Numbered from the stretch's first letter, positions 36,801-51,324 are shown. The stretch: DNA of 64,000 nt from Galbula dea (GCA_013399015.1 VWZX01000867.1:141903-205902); one strand, 5' to 3'. Program-made: numbers and translations. The notes: generated from the letters alone by a model not told the origin.

Positions 36801-39800
36801 AACCCACCTGATGCTCCACGCTTTTCATCTATACTTTAAGAAGGATCTTAACTTATAAACTAGGTTTGTATCACAATCTGTAACTGAATTTCTTCACTGT
36901 ACAGTATTATGGGATCAATAATACTCTTAATGAAAGTGAAAGGCTTCTGGAAGCTAAGCATTTACTTTCATATTCATGCAAAATATGTCTACAGAGCATA
37001 AGTATGTAAAGCAAACTTCATATTGAATAAAAGGAAAGACTTCCAACAGTACTATTCTACCCTACAGTATGCAATGTTAACATTTTAGAAATTTAGAGGA
37101 TTTCTGATGTCTCTTCCTCCCTGTATCCCATTCCTTTTCTCCAAAACTGGAAACCTGTATCTACCAAAGGTGTTGCTGAACTTTTAGATATGAAGAAAGC
37201 CTTTAAAATAATGACACTTTAATCCATAAGTGAAAGCACATTTGACAGAAAAGTCAGGATATTCACCTCTCTTTTAACACTCTGAACACACTGCTGAGTA
37301 TAAGCGCTACAGCAACAAGACACAAACACAAACACCCACGATGTCAGGTACAAAAACTGTGTTACCTTCAATGCAGCAATGACAGAAGAATGTCTCTAAG
37401 TCACACAGTCACAGTGCTCAGCAACATTGAAAAAAACCCATTCACTTCATCAGCATGTAGGAGATGGCATTAACAAATTAAAATTACTTAACCTCCCACA
37501 TGTTCTAGAATTTCCTACCCATTGCGCCATCACCAATATAATTAACTCAGAGCATCATACTGACGTACTTTAAACTTCCCAGCTTTTGGATGGAGTAGAA
37601 AATTATGATCACTGAAAGGTGAAAGGCCTCATGAAAAACACATCCATCAGAAAAAAAATCATGTCAAAACTTAACAAGATTTACAGAAATTAAGCCACTT
37701 TACAACGTTTACACAGAAGACACCCCAATATGGGAACAGTGCCCTTCAATTTAAAAGTACTAAGAGGAAATGACAGAGGCTAAACTGAAGAAAACTACAT
37801 TTAGTTTAGGGGAAAAAAAAATTGACTACCAGAATACAAATTATCCTTAAAGAAGTCCTGATTCTAGATTATGTGTTCCAGCAGAAAACTCAGCATTCAT
37901 GGTAAGATCTACAGAGGGAAAGGAAAACTTTCCAGATCAGTCAGATTTAGTAAACTAGAAGTAAACAAAAGCTCACATGCAGCCTGCATTTAGTACCTGA
38001 TTTCAAAAGTATCTTTGACTTTGAACTATGCTGTAGCACTGCACAGAGGTTTGGAGAACCAAATCCACTCTTAAGAATCTGAGCAACTCTGTAGATCCCT
38101 TTGCTACAATCCAGTATCAGTTTTTCACTTAAAGCAATCATTTTTTCTCCTGAATTCCTGTATTTATTCTTTTACTTTTTTTTAAATTTCACAGTCTCCA
38201 AAATATTAAAGTTTTGAGGAGCTGAAAAGTCATGCAGTTTTCCTGTCTCCTTTCTAGTCACGGCTGGTAGTGGGCCTTCAGATAGTAAGGAAGCTCCTGA
38301 TGACACATGAGAAAAGCTGGATTTTCCACTAGCTCTATTTTTACCTTGCCACAGTGAGAGCCAATGAGATGAACTGCAAACCAGGATTCGTTCCAGCCTG
38401 CAAAATCTTCCTGCTCCCTGATACAGTCAGTCCTGAACTGGTCTAAGGCAACAGCAACATGTGGGAGACAAGAGCATACCTTATGTTCGAGGGTTGCCAA
38501 CACAGCTAGAGTGCAAGATGAAACCTGCACACAGCTGCACCTTTTGGAAGGGTTCTCAGTAAAAAGAGATACTTTAGAGTTAGTATCTGGCAATGACAAG
38601 TGGAAATTTAAAGCTGGAATTTGGCTTCAGATACTTCTGAGCCAGATCTTTCGTTACTGCTAGAACAAAAATGAATATAAAAAAGAATGTAACTGAAAAT
38701 ATAATGATGCATATTATGCAAAGGAGTTTAATTTCCAAATATTTTACAAGAACTATATTCTAACATTACTTGAATTTAGCTTTGAGTCAAGATTACTCCA
38801 TGCAAGTTCTTTCTTTCAGAAATGACATTTAAGCGTGTACATGTATTGCATGACAACACCGCTCTACATGAGAGCTCAGGTCTTAAGATGATCATACCTG
38901 GCTTATGTGTCTGCAGATACACTCTTTATGCATGCAACTGTATCCACTAACTTAGTGAATTATGCATAGATTTACACACTACCTTTTTGGAAAATCATAC
39001 AATATGTCTAAATGTGAATGGTTTGACCAGCTTTGAAACTAACTATAATAAACACAAGCATATTAATTAATGCAAAAGCAAAAATGCAAAGGTAGGAGTC
39101 ATTGTACAGCAAGTTGTAATAACGCCCCCAAAAAGATCAGCCAGCAAACTATAAAGAAACAATGGCTGATCAAACACTTAAAGATACTTTTGCCAGTGGC
39201 ATTATCAGTGGCATAATGCATGACAAGTTGTGGACAACAGAGGGTTTTAAACAAAGTTCAGTATCATGCTCGCTATTGAAAATTCTGGGAAATGTAGGAG
39301 CTTGCTTTCTTCATTGAAATGCTATTATTTCAGCAGTTATGTATTCTGCTAGGTATGAGAAATGGAATTCAATAAATGTTTCACTATTCTGGAAGATCCC
39401 ATCTTTCTTGAAATAAATCTGAATTATCATAAGGATCTATAATGGCTGTATTTAATCACTTGTCAGTATATCGTGTTAGATTCAAGTGAAGATGCATTGG
39501 AAATGAGGGCAGTTGGGCATTCCTTTACAGCCTTAAAAGCAGTGACACGAAACGAGGTAGTCCTCTGCATGCCTGTGTGCTGATTGCTAGGGACTCCTCG
39601 ACCAGAAACAGCAACACTTCAGGAGACTGCACAGAGAACAACCAAAAGCCATGCCTGTGGAAACACGAGTTCAGATCCTGTAACAATTGAAAGCAACAGG
39701 AGGTACCTTTGCAGGGTAACAGCATGGCTCAGTGCTTCTCACAGCCCTGCGGTGGCAGCTGGTCCAGATGCAGAGCCTCAGCCTTTGCAACTCCCTCAGC

Positions 39801-39943
39801 ACCTGCTTTCATCAGCTAGGCAAGAAAGACCACATGAGCCTCACAACCCATCAGAGTGTGAAATGACTGTCACTGAAACAAAACTCTTAACTTATAGCAA
39901 GAGGGAATTTCATGGTATATTGTATGTTTCTTTAGAGTCTTAA

Positions 39944-42125
39944 TAGAATCATAGAATTGTCCAAGTTGGAAGGAACCTTAAAGATGACCTAGTTCCAATA
40001 GATCACCATCCAACAGATCAGGCTGTCCAGGGCCCCATCAAGCCTGGCGTTAAAAGATTCTAGGAATGAGGCTTCCAAAACCTCTCTGGGCAACCTGTTC
40101 CACTGTCTCACCACCCTAACAGTGAAGAACTTTCTCCTAATGTCTAATATAAATCTACCCTCCTCTAGCTTGCATCCCTGGCTCTGTCACTAGCTGACCT
40201 CCTAAAAAGTCCCTCACCAGCTTTCTTTTAAGCCCCCTTCAGATACTGGAAGGCCATAATAAGGTCTCCTCGGAGCTTTCTCTTCTCCAGACTGAACAAT
40301 CCCAACTCTCTCAGTCTGTCCTCATAGGAGAGGTGCTCCAGTCCTCTGATCATTCTCGTGGCCCTTCTCTGGACTTGCTCCAGCATTCCCATATCCCTCT
40401 TGTAACAGGGGTTCCAGAATTGGACGCAATATTCCAGGTGGGGTCTCACAAGAGCAGAGTAGGGGGGGAGAAACACTTCCCTTGACCTGCTGGCCACGCT
40501 CCTCTTTACGCAGCCCAGGATGTAGTTGGCCTTCTGGGCTGCAAGCACACACTGGTGGCTCATGTTGAGCTTCTCATCCACCAGCACCCCCAAGTCTCTT
40601 TCCTCAGGGCTGCTCTCAAGCCAATCTTCACCCAGCCTATATTGGTGCTTTGGCCATCAAATCCCTGAAGCAATCAAACCCTGCATGTCCAAAGTCCAGG
40701 GTCGTGAGCTTAGAATATGTCCTCCTAGGTGCCCTGAGGATCTTGAATTCTCATGCTTCATGGTCACTACAGCCAAGGTTGTCCCTCAGCTTTACATTGG
40801 TCACCAGTCCTTCCCTCTTGGTAAGAACAAGGTTCAGCATAGCACCTTTCCTACTTGGTTCCTCTACCATTCAGAGGAAGTTGTGATGGATGCACTCCAG
40901 GAACATCCTGGATTGCTGGTGTCTTGCTGTATTGTCCCTCCAGCAGATGTCGGGGTGGTTGAAATCACCCACAAGGACCAGGGCCTGTGAATGTGAAGCC
41001 ACTTCTATCTACCTATGGAGGGCCTCATCTACTTGGCTCCGCTGGTCAGGTGGCCTGTAGCAGACCCTTAATGTAACATCACCTTCTCCTGTCCTTCCCT
41101 TAATCTTAACCCATACTCTCTCAATCAGTTCATCATCCTTCCCCAGGTGGAGCTCCATTGATTCCAGATGATCACTGATGTAGAGGGCAACACCTCCTCC
41201 CTTGCCTATCCTTCCTAAAGAGCTTGTACCCATCTATTCCTACATTCCAGTCATGGGAATCATCCCACCAAGTTTCAGTAACAGCCACTATGTCTTGGCT
41301 TTCCAACAACACAACTGCCCTTAATTCATCCTGTTTATTTCCCAAACTGCATGCATTTGCATAGAGGCAATTTAGTTGGGCTGGTCCTGTCACCTACTTA
41401 GGCGAACCCCCCTTGATCTCCTTATGGCATCTTGGTGCATCAGCCCTGGCTTGCCTCAGAGTAACAACTTGAGAGCTCTTAATAGTGTTCCATCCTTCTG
41501 CCCCTGGTGTGCTGCCCTGCTGTTTGTCACAGGCAAGCATAAGATTCCTAAACACTTCCCCCTTCAAATCTAGTTTAAATCAATGAGCCCTGCCAACTCC
41601 TGCCCCCGACACTTTTTCCCCCTCCAAGACAAGTGCATCCCATCTGTTGTTTGCAGTTCTGGCACCTTGTATATTGAGAAGTGATCGTAAAACCCAAAGC
41701 CCTGTTAGCAACACCAGTCCTAGAGCCATGAATTAACCTGTTGACTCCTCCTATATATTTCTTAATCCATTGCTGATGTCAAGGGGAGGGAGAACACAAC
41801 TTGAGCTCCTGAGCCCTTTACCAGTTGCTCCAAGGCCCTGGAATCTCTTCTAATTGATTGTGAGATTCTTATTGCTACATCATCAATACGCACCTGAAAG
41901 ATCAGGAGCAGGTAATAATCTGCAGGATTAATAAGGGTAGGAACTTTATCTACGACATCCTTTACCCAGGCATCAGGGAGACAGCAGACCTCCCTATGAA
42001 GTGGGTTTGGTCTGCATAACAGGCCCTCTGCTCCACTCAGCAGGGAGTCACCTATTACAATGACCCATCAATTTTTCTTTTCATTGCCGGTTTTTATGGC
42101 CTGCTTGAGACAAGTTGGCCTTGGT
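39944..42125 (-). mobile_element. CR1 LINE, old and internally deleted, with ORF1 esterase, endonuclease and RT C-terminal parts
   Basis: Read on the minus strand from about 42125. ORF1 sequence shows VIVIGDSLLSGAEGLLCRPN (about 42005-42065), the GDSL active-site block of the CR1 ORF1 esterase-like domain. The ORF2 endonuclease follows (41393-40620), with LNCLYANACSLGNKQDELRA, TETWWDDSHDWN, GGGVALYISDHLES and, further on, the DFNHPDICW-like segment. After that the RT core is missing and the sequence resumes at its C-terminal part (GVLVDEKLNMSHQCVLAAQK, 40593-40228), ending with a CR1 3' end at about 39944-40010. The length of about 2.2 kb is roughly half a full CR1. Frames are broken throughout. 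Confidence 0.9.
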
Positions 42126-43207
42126 GGCATTTAATAAGCAGCAGGTTTCTGCAGAAACTTTCAATACAACAATATGAAAGATTAAAAAAACTCCAAACCC
42201 TGTGGAGAAAGTTTCCACAGAGATCTATGCTTTGGGTTCAATACCAGACCAAGAGAGAAATACACACAAATAATAGAGAGAAGTTCACTCAGATTTGAGG
42301 ACCATAATCTTGTCCTGGCATTTGTAATTTTAGAAACCCTAATGGCATTTACCAAAAGAACAGGCAAATAGACCTCTCAGAACTGCTCATCTCCTATTAG
42401 CAAAAGGTTTTCACTAGGCAAGGATGAAAGACGAGATGAGAGCAAAGACAAACAAGTTGATGCCACTGTTTGTCTCAGATAAATTAAGGACTGCAATAGA
42501 TAGCAAAATCAGCTACAACTGCTGAAAGAGAAAATCACCTCTCCTTGGCCTGAGATGATGATTTAGTTTGGCTTTAGTTAAACTCCTCTAGGGGCTGAAA
42601 GCATCACCAAAACAGCAGGGCGAAGAGCTGTTCATCGCTCAAGCACTTTCTCCAGTACTGGTTTCATTAAGAAAGACTTTGAAAGACAACACTATACATG
42701 GGAAAAAAATGAAAAGAGATTTAAGCTTCAGTGAATTTGACACATCATTACAAGTGGCTTAGTAAGTCTGTCTACTATTACTTGTCTTTTATTTTTATCA
42801 TATGCTATCAATCACACAGACTGCAGACTTGGAATACCACAGAAGCCTTGGAAACCAAAGAAGACTAGATCCAGGAGAAAAGAAAGGTGAAGACTATCCC
42901 AGCAACAGAAAATGGAATGGTCTCTCCCACCAACATTCAGGCTCATAAGAAGTCCATTTTTATGGAGGAATAAAAATGTGTATTAGTCAAGATTTATTGT
43001 GGTATGAATGATCCAAGAGTTATGAAAAGGAACAGAAAAATGATGCCTGCTGGTGACCTTATATGATTGGAGAACAACCAGGAATTTGGCAGGAAACAGT
43101 GCCAATTCTAAAATCCTTCAAGACTACACAGCCAGTAGAGTCTACTTCTTCCATCACTCAGAAGGCTTTGGGTATGAACTAGGGGACAAAGTGGCAGCTT
43201 CATTCAG

Positions 43208-44590
43208 ATCACAGAATCATGATGAATATTCTGAGCTGGAAAGAACCCACATGGAACAGCTAGTCCAGCTTCCAACCCTGTTCAGGACACCCCAAGAATC
43301 ATACCATATACCTGAGAGAGATGTTCAGGTGCCTCTTAACTCTGTGAGGCTTGGTGCTCTGACTCCCTCCCTGGGGAGATCATTCCAGAGCCCAGTCTCC
43401 TTCTTGGTGAAAAACCTTTTCATGCTACTTACCCTAAATCCCCCCGACTTAACTTCATACCATTACCTCTGGCATTCATAAGGGTAAAGAGATCAGTGCC
43501 TGTCCTTCTGCAACTCCTTGCGAGGATGCTGAAGACAGCAATGAGGTCTCCCCTCAGTCTTCTCCATGCTGAACAAACCAAGTGACCTCAGCCACTCTTC
43601 ACAAAGCTTCCCCTCCGATCCTTCACATCTTTCTAGTTCTTCTCTGGATGCTTTATTGTAGCTTAATACGCTTTCTGTACTGTGAAGCTCAAAACTGCAC
43701 ACAGTACTCAAGGTGCAGAGTAGAGCAGGACAATCGCCTCCTTTGACTGGCTGGCAGTGCTGTTCTTAATACACGCCAGGGTACAGCTGGCCGTCCTGGC
43801 AGCCAGAGCACACTGCTGCCTCATAGTCAGTTTGCCATCAACCAGGACCCCCAGCTCCCTTTCTGCAGCCCCGCTCTCCAGCCTCTCATTGCCCAGGCTA
43901 TACACACAGCTGGGACTGCCCTGTCCCAAGTGCAGAATCTGGCACTTGCCTTTGTTAAACTTCATGCCATTGATGACTGCTCAGCAATCTAATCTGTTGA
44001 GGTCCCTCTGCAACACATCAGGTGCCCTCGAGGGAGCTGACAGCTCCTCCCAGTTTTGTACCATCTGCAAACTTGCTTGCTATCCCCACAAGTCCTGTGT
44101 CCAGGTTGTTTATGAAGATGTTGAAGAGTAATGGACCATGGTGCAGCCTGGTGAAACCCCACTAGTCACCAGGCACCAACCTGATGTAATACCATTTACT
44201 ATAACTCTTTGTGCCCGACCTGTGAGCCAGGTGCTCACCCATCTCATGACATGCATACCAAGCTGCACGCTGGACATCTTGTCCAGAAGGATACTGTAAG
44301 AGACAGGATCAAATGCTTTACTAAAAAAATCCAAAAATATTACATCAACCATCTTCCCTTGATCAATTAGGTGGGTTACCTTGTCATAAAAAAAATTAGG
44401 TTTGTCAAGTATGACTTCCCCCTCACGAAGCTGTGCTGACTGTGACCAATGACCTTGCTGTCCTTCAGATGCTTTTCAATGCCTCCCAGAACAATCTTTT
44501 CCATGATTTTACCAGGCACTGAAGTAAGACTGATGGGCCTGTGGTTCTCTGTTAATGGTACACTGAAGATTTTAGGCACAGAAGGAAATA
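43208..44590 (-). mobile_element. CR1 LINE, 5'-truncated within the reverse transcriptase
   Basis: The minus-strand frame 44579-44376 gives NHRPISLTSVPGKIMEKI and HSQHSFVRGKSYLTNLI, RT fingers. The frame 44352-44110 gives VIFLDFFSKAFDPVSYSILL (RT motif A with one inserted Phe). The FADD motif reads FADG near 44066, losing a catalytic aspartate. KFNKGKCQILHLG and GVLVDGKLTMRQQCALAART follow at 43965-43710. The 3' end with ATTC-type octamers lies near 43208. Stops and frameshifts show it is inactive. It belongs to a different CR1 lineage from the copies at 1 and 60469. Confidence 0.9.
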
Positions 44591-46909
44591 CAGATCTGTA
44601 CTGAAAAAATGGTTTAACACATCAGGTCTCACTCCTCTTTTTCCTTCATTTCCAATGGAGAAACATCTGAATAAAGCAGAACACCCTTTCTAGGGCACCT
44701 CAAAGACAACATTTAACTGTCACAGATAAACAGTACTGTTAATATGCTTCTGGAATTCAAATAGCTTTTTAAAGCATCCGTATTTCTGCTGTGATCCTAC
44801 ATGAATAATACAGAGTGATAAGAAATTTTCCAAGGGGCTTATTCCAAAGGATAACAGCTGCAGGAGTTCTCACTAGCATGACATTCTGAACTCCAGTAAG
44901 ACCCAGTGTACTGCCCGAAACACAAAGCTAGCATCTTCAGAATCCTCTGTGTGAGGCAGGTACTGAAACACAGTAACAGAACAAGGCCAGGGAGACATTT
45001 TTAAAGGAGGTTAAATATGTGTGTATATTAGGATTGGGCTACTTATAGTCCAACCCACCGAATCTAGGAGGGTTGGAATAAAAACTGAATGCTAATTCAC
45101 TTTATCCTGGCTACACGTTATGTCAAAAAATGTAGTTACCTGTATAAATCAATGTTGTAACTGCAACAAGTCAAACACTTTGCCTAGACACTTTCCAGGA
45201 TTACCAGCACATACATGCAAGCAATGATCTGATAGATACCATGTGCATGGTAATTATGCAGTAAGTTTTGGGGCCCAGGAGTATTTCTCTCTTCATCCTC
45301 ATTTAAACTGGATCCAGCTGCACTCTCAGGGTTAAGAAGAATAAGAGGCAACTATGAGAACAGAGGAGAAAGAAGCCCAAGCAAATATAGATTAGTGCAA
45401 GAAAATAATCTATAAATAATGGATGGTGGAACTGGGCAGAACAAAGCTTTTATTTGATAAATAAAGTTATGCTCTATAATGTACCAATTCTCCCCAAAGA
45501 AATCTGGGGTCTCTTTACCCTTCTTTGGAACAAAAATTAATGCCTGCTACAGAGCTGGTGCTTTAATTAACAAAGAATTCTTCTAAACCAAAACAAAATG
45601 AAAGCTGTGGAGAGAAAGCAAAAGAAAAGAAAATGGTGTCTAGCTTGAAGAAGTTTACCTGTGCAAAGAAGCAAAAAAATAAAACCTCATTTGTAATAGT
45701 ATCATAATTTTAATAGTGGCTGCTAATCAATTTTCACAATTATTAATTTAATGTTTCGCAAAGCCCTATTTCTATCATCTGTTGAAAGGGAAGTGATACT
45801 GTCTGTACCAGGAAGGAATACTGTACATAATATTCTATCAGATTAAACCTCAGTAACTTTATGAATTATGAGCTGTCAGGCACTTTTCTCATCTGCTACA
45901 GAATACTTCGTAGAAATAGGAGCTATAAATAAGACAACAGATGTTCTTTCTTGGCTTCAGCTGAAGCACTGATAAATTTTAAAGCGCAGCCTGCAGTTAA
46001 GACTGTTGTAAAGACAGTATTCTGCTTCCCTCTGTGGGTGAGCTTTTGTAACACTTTTCAAAGCAGAATTGAACTCAGGATTTAAATGGCTGCAACACTT
46101 ACAATTAGTATTAACATATTTAAAGAAATAAGCATTCCTGTTCTGAGGACGGACTTTAAGACTTACAACAAAAATAGTTAGTGCAGTATTCTGGCATGCA
46201 GTATACTGCATTACAATGCTACACATAACAACAAACTGTTTTGGAAAGGAAATCCCCTCAAAAAACAAAGGAAGAGATAGGAAAACCACCATTTAGTCAA
46301 CTGTTCTTTCAAAGAGTTGTGCGATAAGCAGAAACAGTAAAAAAAGAAATAGGCAAGAATGTAGTAAAAGATGCTTTTCAGCTTCTAAGTAAAGGAGGGC
46401 ACTCAAGAATCCAAGGAGCACAGAGAGGGCCCAGGACAGACACTGCTAGAGCTGAACCTCAAGCAGGCTGGCACCAGGACTTTGATATTCCCAGTCTCCA
46501 GGAGAGATGCATCTCACATCCTTCCCGCAGTCTGGATCACAGGGCATGGCTAGAAGAATCCCATGCTTTTCTCAGGGGTGGCAGACAATTCCCTCTTACC
46601 CCTCATTCTGAGAGATCACTCCAAGAGCTGTGTGACATGCAGGAACCACAGTGGAAGCAGTGTTCTCACAGTACCTAAGAGCACCACTATAAATGGAACA
46701 CCTGGTTAATGTTTCTGAACAGAATGAGCCAGCATGGTCCTCAGAGCACGATTCTGAGGGTAGAGAAAGAACATATTTTAATAAGCCAACACCTATTTGT
46801 TCATGTCTTGTTGATGTCTGCAAGTTCCCTGCCAGTAGTTTTCAGTCGGAGAGATATTAGCAGATGAGGGGTAAAACACGGGGTAAAAGCAAGGAGATGA
46901 TAGTTGTCT

Positions 46910-47853
46910 TCGGACAGTGTTTTAGATGCTTTTCAATGTCTTTATTAATGACCTAGACAGAGGTAGTGAGTGCACCCTCAGCAAGTCTGCAGATGACATG
47001 AAGCTGAGTGCTGAGTGAGAAGGGCAGGATGCTATCCAGAGGGACCTGGACAAACTCAAAAAGTGGCCCGTGAGAATCAGATGAAATTTAGTAAGTCCAA
47101 GAGTAAGGTCCTGGATCTGGGTAGGGGCAATCCAAGATTTAAGTACAGACTGGGAGAGGAACTCATTGAAAGCAACCCTGAAGAGAAGGACTTGGGGGTC
47201 ATGACAGGCAAAAGGCTGGATATGAGCCAGTAATGCGTACTTGCAGGCCTGAAAGCCATCCGTATCCTGGGCTGCATCAGAAGAGGTATGACCAGCAGGT
47301 CTAGAGAGGTGATTCTGCCCTTCTACTCTGCCCTAGTGACGCCCCACCTGGAGTACTGCATCCAGTTCTGGGGTCCTCAGCATAAAAATGATGTGAACCT
47401 GTTAAAGCAGGGCCAGAGGATGGTCACAAAGAAGATCACAGGGCTAGAGCAGCTCCCTACGAGGATAGGCTGAAGGAGCTGGGGTTGTTCAGTCTGGGGA
47501 AGAGAAGGCTTCGAGGGGACCTTATAGCACCCTTTCGGTACCTAAAAAGGGATTACAAGATAGAGGGGGAGAGACTTCTCATCTGGTCAGACTGCAATAG
47601 GACAAGGGGGAATGGATATAAGCTGAAAGAGGGGAAATTTAGACTAGAAATTAGAAGGAGGTTCTTTACCCAGAGGGTGGTGAGGCACTGGAACAGGTTG
47701 CTCAGAGAGGTTGTGGATGCCCCACCCCTGTCAGTGTTCCAGGCCAGGCTGGATGTGGCCCTGGATGACCTAGTCTAGTGCATGTGGCGTCCCGGCCCAT
47801 GGCAGGGGTTTGGAACTAGATGATCTTTAAGGTCCCTTCCAACCTGAGCTAAA
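46910..47853 (+). mobile_element. CR1 LINE 3' portion
   Basis: Begins in the RT palm (DDMK motif at about 46983-47006, read as SADDMK, both aspartates kept but the frame broken soon after). It continues with MKFSKSKSKVLDLGRGN, SREVILPFYSALVTPHLEYC and FRLEIRRRFFTQRVVRHWNR, and ends with GGTCCCTTCCAACCTGAGC. An A/C-rich stretch (47851-47893) follows directly where CR1 normally has its octamer repeat. Three frames are used, so this copy is dead. Confidence 0.92.
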
Positions 47854-50800
47854 AAAACCCAAAAAACAACAAAACAAACAAAAAAAAACCCCACAAGAGG
47901 TGATGGTAAGGAAGGGATAGGACAGGGTCAACCAAGAAGCTGGACCCAGTGAAGTGCAAAACCATCCCTTTTTGTCAAGTGAGGCTTGCTATATTCCCTC
48001 CTTCAGGATTGCTGCTACAGGCTAGAAAAGAGTTGAGCTCTACAACTTGACTAATTCTGTCAAACTCTTCTGAGAGATACTACACAGCAATGAATAACTT
48101 ACCATTCCTGCTTCTGGCAATGGTTTGACATGAAACCATATATCATATCAAGAAAGAAAACATATGACAAATATTGAACTGTAGTGTTGATAGCGCAGGT
48201 GGGAGGACAAACAGCATGTTCCATTAGCAGCTGCATCTTGTGACCTACTTATCAGGTTTCCACTTCAACCTTCAGGGTTCTTGTTGTCATTAACATTCAG
48301 ACTGCAGTAGTAGTATCTAGAAGCCCTTATCAGAATTGGGACAAATGTGTGCTAGTTCTCTACAAACAAAAATCCCTTACTGGACTTACCATTAACTTAG
48401 CGACCTCTTAGAATTGACGCCAGCTGCCTTACCACAAATTATACCTCTTCTTTCCCAAGGATATTAAAGCCATGATATTCTGTTAACTCCTGCACTCTAG
48501 ACCTTTTCTTTAAAAAAGGAACAGAAACTCTAGTAAAAGCATAATTTATTTTAAAGAGACTACATGTAAGTTAATAAATTTACATGGTATTTTACTACAG
48601 TCACCCTACAAGGAAGCAGCAAAGCTCCCTCTGACTTATGCCTGCTATACTACACAGTCACATAAACAAAACTAAGATCATCAAGACCAGAAGACCAAGC
48701 ACTAAAACTGAAGACAGCAAGGAACTAAGGGTGCATGTGAAATTTCAGTTCTTGCTTTTGTCTCTTTCCACAGAATGGCACAGCCTTTTTCCAGTGAAAT
48801 TATGCTGCTCATTTCAGCACTCAAAGCCTAGTGCTCTCAAGGAACAGAACCCAGCTTTATACGATTGTCCAGTAGGTTCATATTCTCCCATCTACTTTCC
48901 TATTCACAACTGAATTTTGTATCATCTCATCTCAACTTGGCTTCCCATGAAAGAGTACTTCACTCCACAACTTGTTCTCAAATTCTACCTAGCAAGTGGG
49001 GAAGGAAACATATACATGGTTGTTCCCAGAAACCATCATCACGTAAGAGAGAGACAGGGAAGGAATGCTGAGATTCACCTCAAGAGACACTTGAAGATTT
49101 TGGTTCTGGACAGACTGTGGAGGGACAATGATGAGATGACTTCAGTGACTTAATGAGGTAAAATTTCACAGACAGAGTCAGTTCCCATGCTGGAACTGTT
49201 TTTAGTGAAAAAGTGGTGATGTATGTTCTTCTGAATAGTTTGGCGCTAGCCTACCTAGACTAGTAACCTCAATTCCCTTTCCACATAACCATGGTGATAG
49301 TTAGTAATGGTGCTCCAGCAGCACCTACTCTCTGTAAGTCACACTGCTGAATGGATGTTCACTGTGAGGTACTGGGGATGCTGGACTTCTCTATTGACCT
49401 GTCCTACCTGTAACAGATCCCTGTTCCTTTACTTCTGTTTCCTTTTTTAATTTTTTTTGTTTTTTTCATGGTACCATGAAGTTGTTTCTTATGCAAGGCC
49501 ACCACTGGTTTGTGACAACTCTACTTGAGAAACATACTTTAAAACTGTCTCTTTTTTATTCAATAACCATAATACATAAAATTTCAGTATGTTGTTTTGC
49601 TCTGAAAGGATACTTTGTTTTGCTACCCTTTTGCTGTGGAGAAAATAACGGGGAAAAAAACCTGCGAACCAATCCCCCTTACCAGCGGCAAGTAATCTAG
49701 AGGAAAAGAACAAGCTCTTCACTACTGCAAGAAAAAGATAATGTGTATTACTGTGCTTGAGAAGTCAAGTTGTTTAGATCTGGAAGATTTCCATAAAAGT
49801 ACTGGCAGAAGCTGCTGACAGATAAAAGCAAAACAGCTCCTTCATCTTCTGGGAATTATGGGAAACATTTGTAAGTACACAGAAAGTTAAAAATAATGAG
49901 TATATAGCAGTCAGCCAGAAAAAAAAATGCAAAAAAATGGTAACAGCAATCCAGCACCAGAAGGACTTTTTTATTCTAGAAACCAGTGTATTTCAAATCA
50001 AGCTTTTTTCCTTCTCTTGCAAAAAAACCCCACAATGAAAAAACACACAAAGGAAAAGAAGAAAAGCACTCTAGCTGACAGCAATGCTGAAAGGCAATCT
50101 TCTAAGAAGGAAAAACTGGGTTAATCTTTACAGCCACTAAACCATGGGCTGATCTGACACAGATACAGAAACAAAAACATTATTAGAAAATTCCTGAACT
50201 GGATCTACAGAGAGTTAATTCCACCATCGTCTTTAATTTCAGATGAAGAATAAAACTCTAAGTCTGCACGTAATAAGATATTTTGACCCTCACCATACAT
50301 CTGTTGAGAGTTCTCTGCATGGCAATGTCGGAGTTGATTTCTCATTCCAATATACTTCACATTATCAAGATGCTATACAAAAGGGTGTTATGGAGTATGA
50401 TGCACATGTACTTAATACATGAACATAAAGACCTCTCTTCCATAAACAACTGTTTGTTCACATGCCACTGCTGAAGTAAGTGACTTTAATTTAGAACTTA
50501 GCAGTTACAGTAGTGAATGAATTTCTTGGACCTTTACAAAGCAGTCAGGGTCTCAATTCACTGGCTAATTGCAAAGGGACAAAGACCTTCATTTTCATAC
50601 TGTGTTGCAGACATTCATACAATGAAATAACTGTTTATAGGAAGTGTAAACAAAACAAAATCATTGAAAGTAACAACGAACACAGTGCCAACGAAAAGCT
50701 CGCATGAAAATCTGAGTATGTTTTTATATCATTGTCTGAAAGCCAGTCATTAACTGAAATCAGGGTAAGGAGGTATGGAACAGGATTTCAGTCTGCACTT

Positions 50801-51324
50801 GGAGTATTCATTTGCAAAGAGACTAAAAGCAAGATGCAAGTCTTTCTTTTAAGAAAACTCAAGCATAATTCTATGCACTTCAACTTGAAGAAATCCTTTT
50901 GCAACCCCTATGCAAGCCCTATAGCATTAAAAATTTCTTGGGGTCTAAAGCAAATAAAAAATGTGTTCCTCTTGAAAACAAGCAAAATGTGGTAAAGGAA
51001 TGAGACTGAGCAGAAGAGGCTGAAGTAAGTGCAGAAAAAATATTGTAGTGTTCTTAGAAAGCCTAAACCACAGAGAGGCTGCACAAACTGAAAAACCATA
51101 GGCATCTGTTTAAGAACTGACAATATGTTCCCTGTGATTTTTAATACAAACAGATCAAAGCTGCTCTAACAGGTAAGAAGACAGTGAGGCAGAAGTTCTT
51201 TTTATGTCCTCTACAAAGACTCAGAAGGCAAGCAAGAAGCACTCTGACCTGCTGCTTTCCTTCCTTGCCTCTGCCACCCGTCAGCTGCCCTATACTGGCC
51301 TACCCCAGCACATAGGAATGTGTT

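Noticed and set aside
38258..38599. 113-codon minus-strand open frame in the long intron
   Set aside because: Sense orientation to the gene, but no homology, no matching splice phase, and it is not the missing SH3 exon.
40526..40990. 154-codon plus-strand open frame
   Set aside because: It is the antisense shadow of the CR1 endonuclease/RT region on the minus strand.
43053..44131. Plus-strand open frames of 142 and 124 codons
   Set aside because: Antisense of the minus-strand CR1 copy at 43208-44590, or overlapping its edge.
45957..46292. 111-codon minus-strand open frame
   Set aside because: Cysteine- and phenylalanine-rich random-looking translation with no motif or conservation evidence.
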